DNA of 11,874 nt, from NCBI GenBank assembly GCA_964649195.1, contig CAZYPK010000161.1:1-11874 (forward strand), given 5' to 3'. The DNA is from JTS-RE9 sp964649195 (GTDB lineage: Bacteria > Planctomycetota > Phycisphaerae > Phycisphaerales > Phycisphaeraceae). Every line of letters begins with the position of its first letter. The first letter of the stretch is position 1. Positions 11,850 to 11,874 of the stretch are shown here, piece after piece. Made by a program: the position numbers and the translations under genes. The notes beneath the pieces are model-generated. The model ran no database searches, was not told the DNA's origin, and saw nothing but the letters and a program-made list of their open reading frames with translations.

Positions 11850-11874
11850 GGCCCAGATGCGCGAAGCAAGGTGG

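Larger units (their letters stand above)
5570..11874. mobile_element. prophage or phage-derived element, partial
   Basis: The gene set is phage-like: a self-cleaving repressor facing a lytic-type promoter, then regulator, ABC ATPase, acetyltransferase, ParB-like, small and large terminase, and a holin-like membrane protein. Neither an integrase nor att sites were found. The left limit is put at the repeat array by gene content only, and the right end lies outside the window. Composition does not differ clearly from the host genes. Confidence 0.65.

Overview
This window looks like a high-GC planctomycete chromosome, most likely of the Phycisphaerae type. That assignment is inferred from base composition, the style of the proteins and the dense palindromic and AT-rich interspersed repeats; no rRNA or marker gene confirms it. 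No tRNA, rRNA or CRISPR array was found.

Left half (1-5569), chromosomal. Two unrecognised genes lie on the minus strand (168-917 and 1046-2092), the second with a signal peptide. A plus-strand NAD-type isocitrate dehydrogenase follows (2454-3482). Next comes a REP-associated tyrosine transposase (3579-4130) bracketed by three near-identical copies of a 23-nt palindrome, so this is a REPtron. Then comes a secreted TraB/GumN-like protein with a GspG pseudopilin-type domain inserted in its middle (4230-5450). Genes here are closely punctuated by REP-like hairpins, several of which supply the stop codon or the last codons of a gene.

Right half (5570-11874), a prophage-like or phage-derived element. 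A CI/LexA-type self-cleaving repressor (5570-6415, minus) faces a strong plus-strand promoter whose -35 box lies in an 18-bp inverted repeat. That promoter should drive a tandem-HTH protein (6535), an ABC ATPase (7017), a GNAT acetyltransferase (7823), a ParB-like protein (8710), a probable small terminase (9339) and a complete large terminase (9773-11275). A small holin-like membrane protein runs the other way (11374-11760). Integrase, portal, capsid and tail genes are not in the window.

The most interesting item is the ABC-GNAT pair. The two proteins match the halves of the COG2401 type of protein (an ABC ATPase fused to a predicted acetyltransferase), but here they are separate genes about 116 nt apart, inside a phage packaging operon. 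Because phage Mu Mom is also a GNAT-fold enzyme that modifies DNA, a role in modifying or marking phage DNA before packaging is a testable hypothesis, not a demonstrated function. AT-rich repeats of one general style occur near the dehydrogenase, inside the phage operon and in the 3' end of the holin-like gene, which suggests the element has been resident for a long time.
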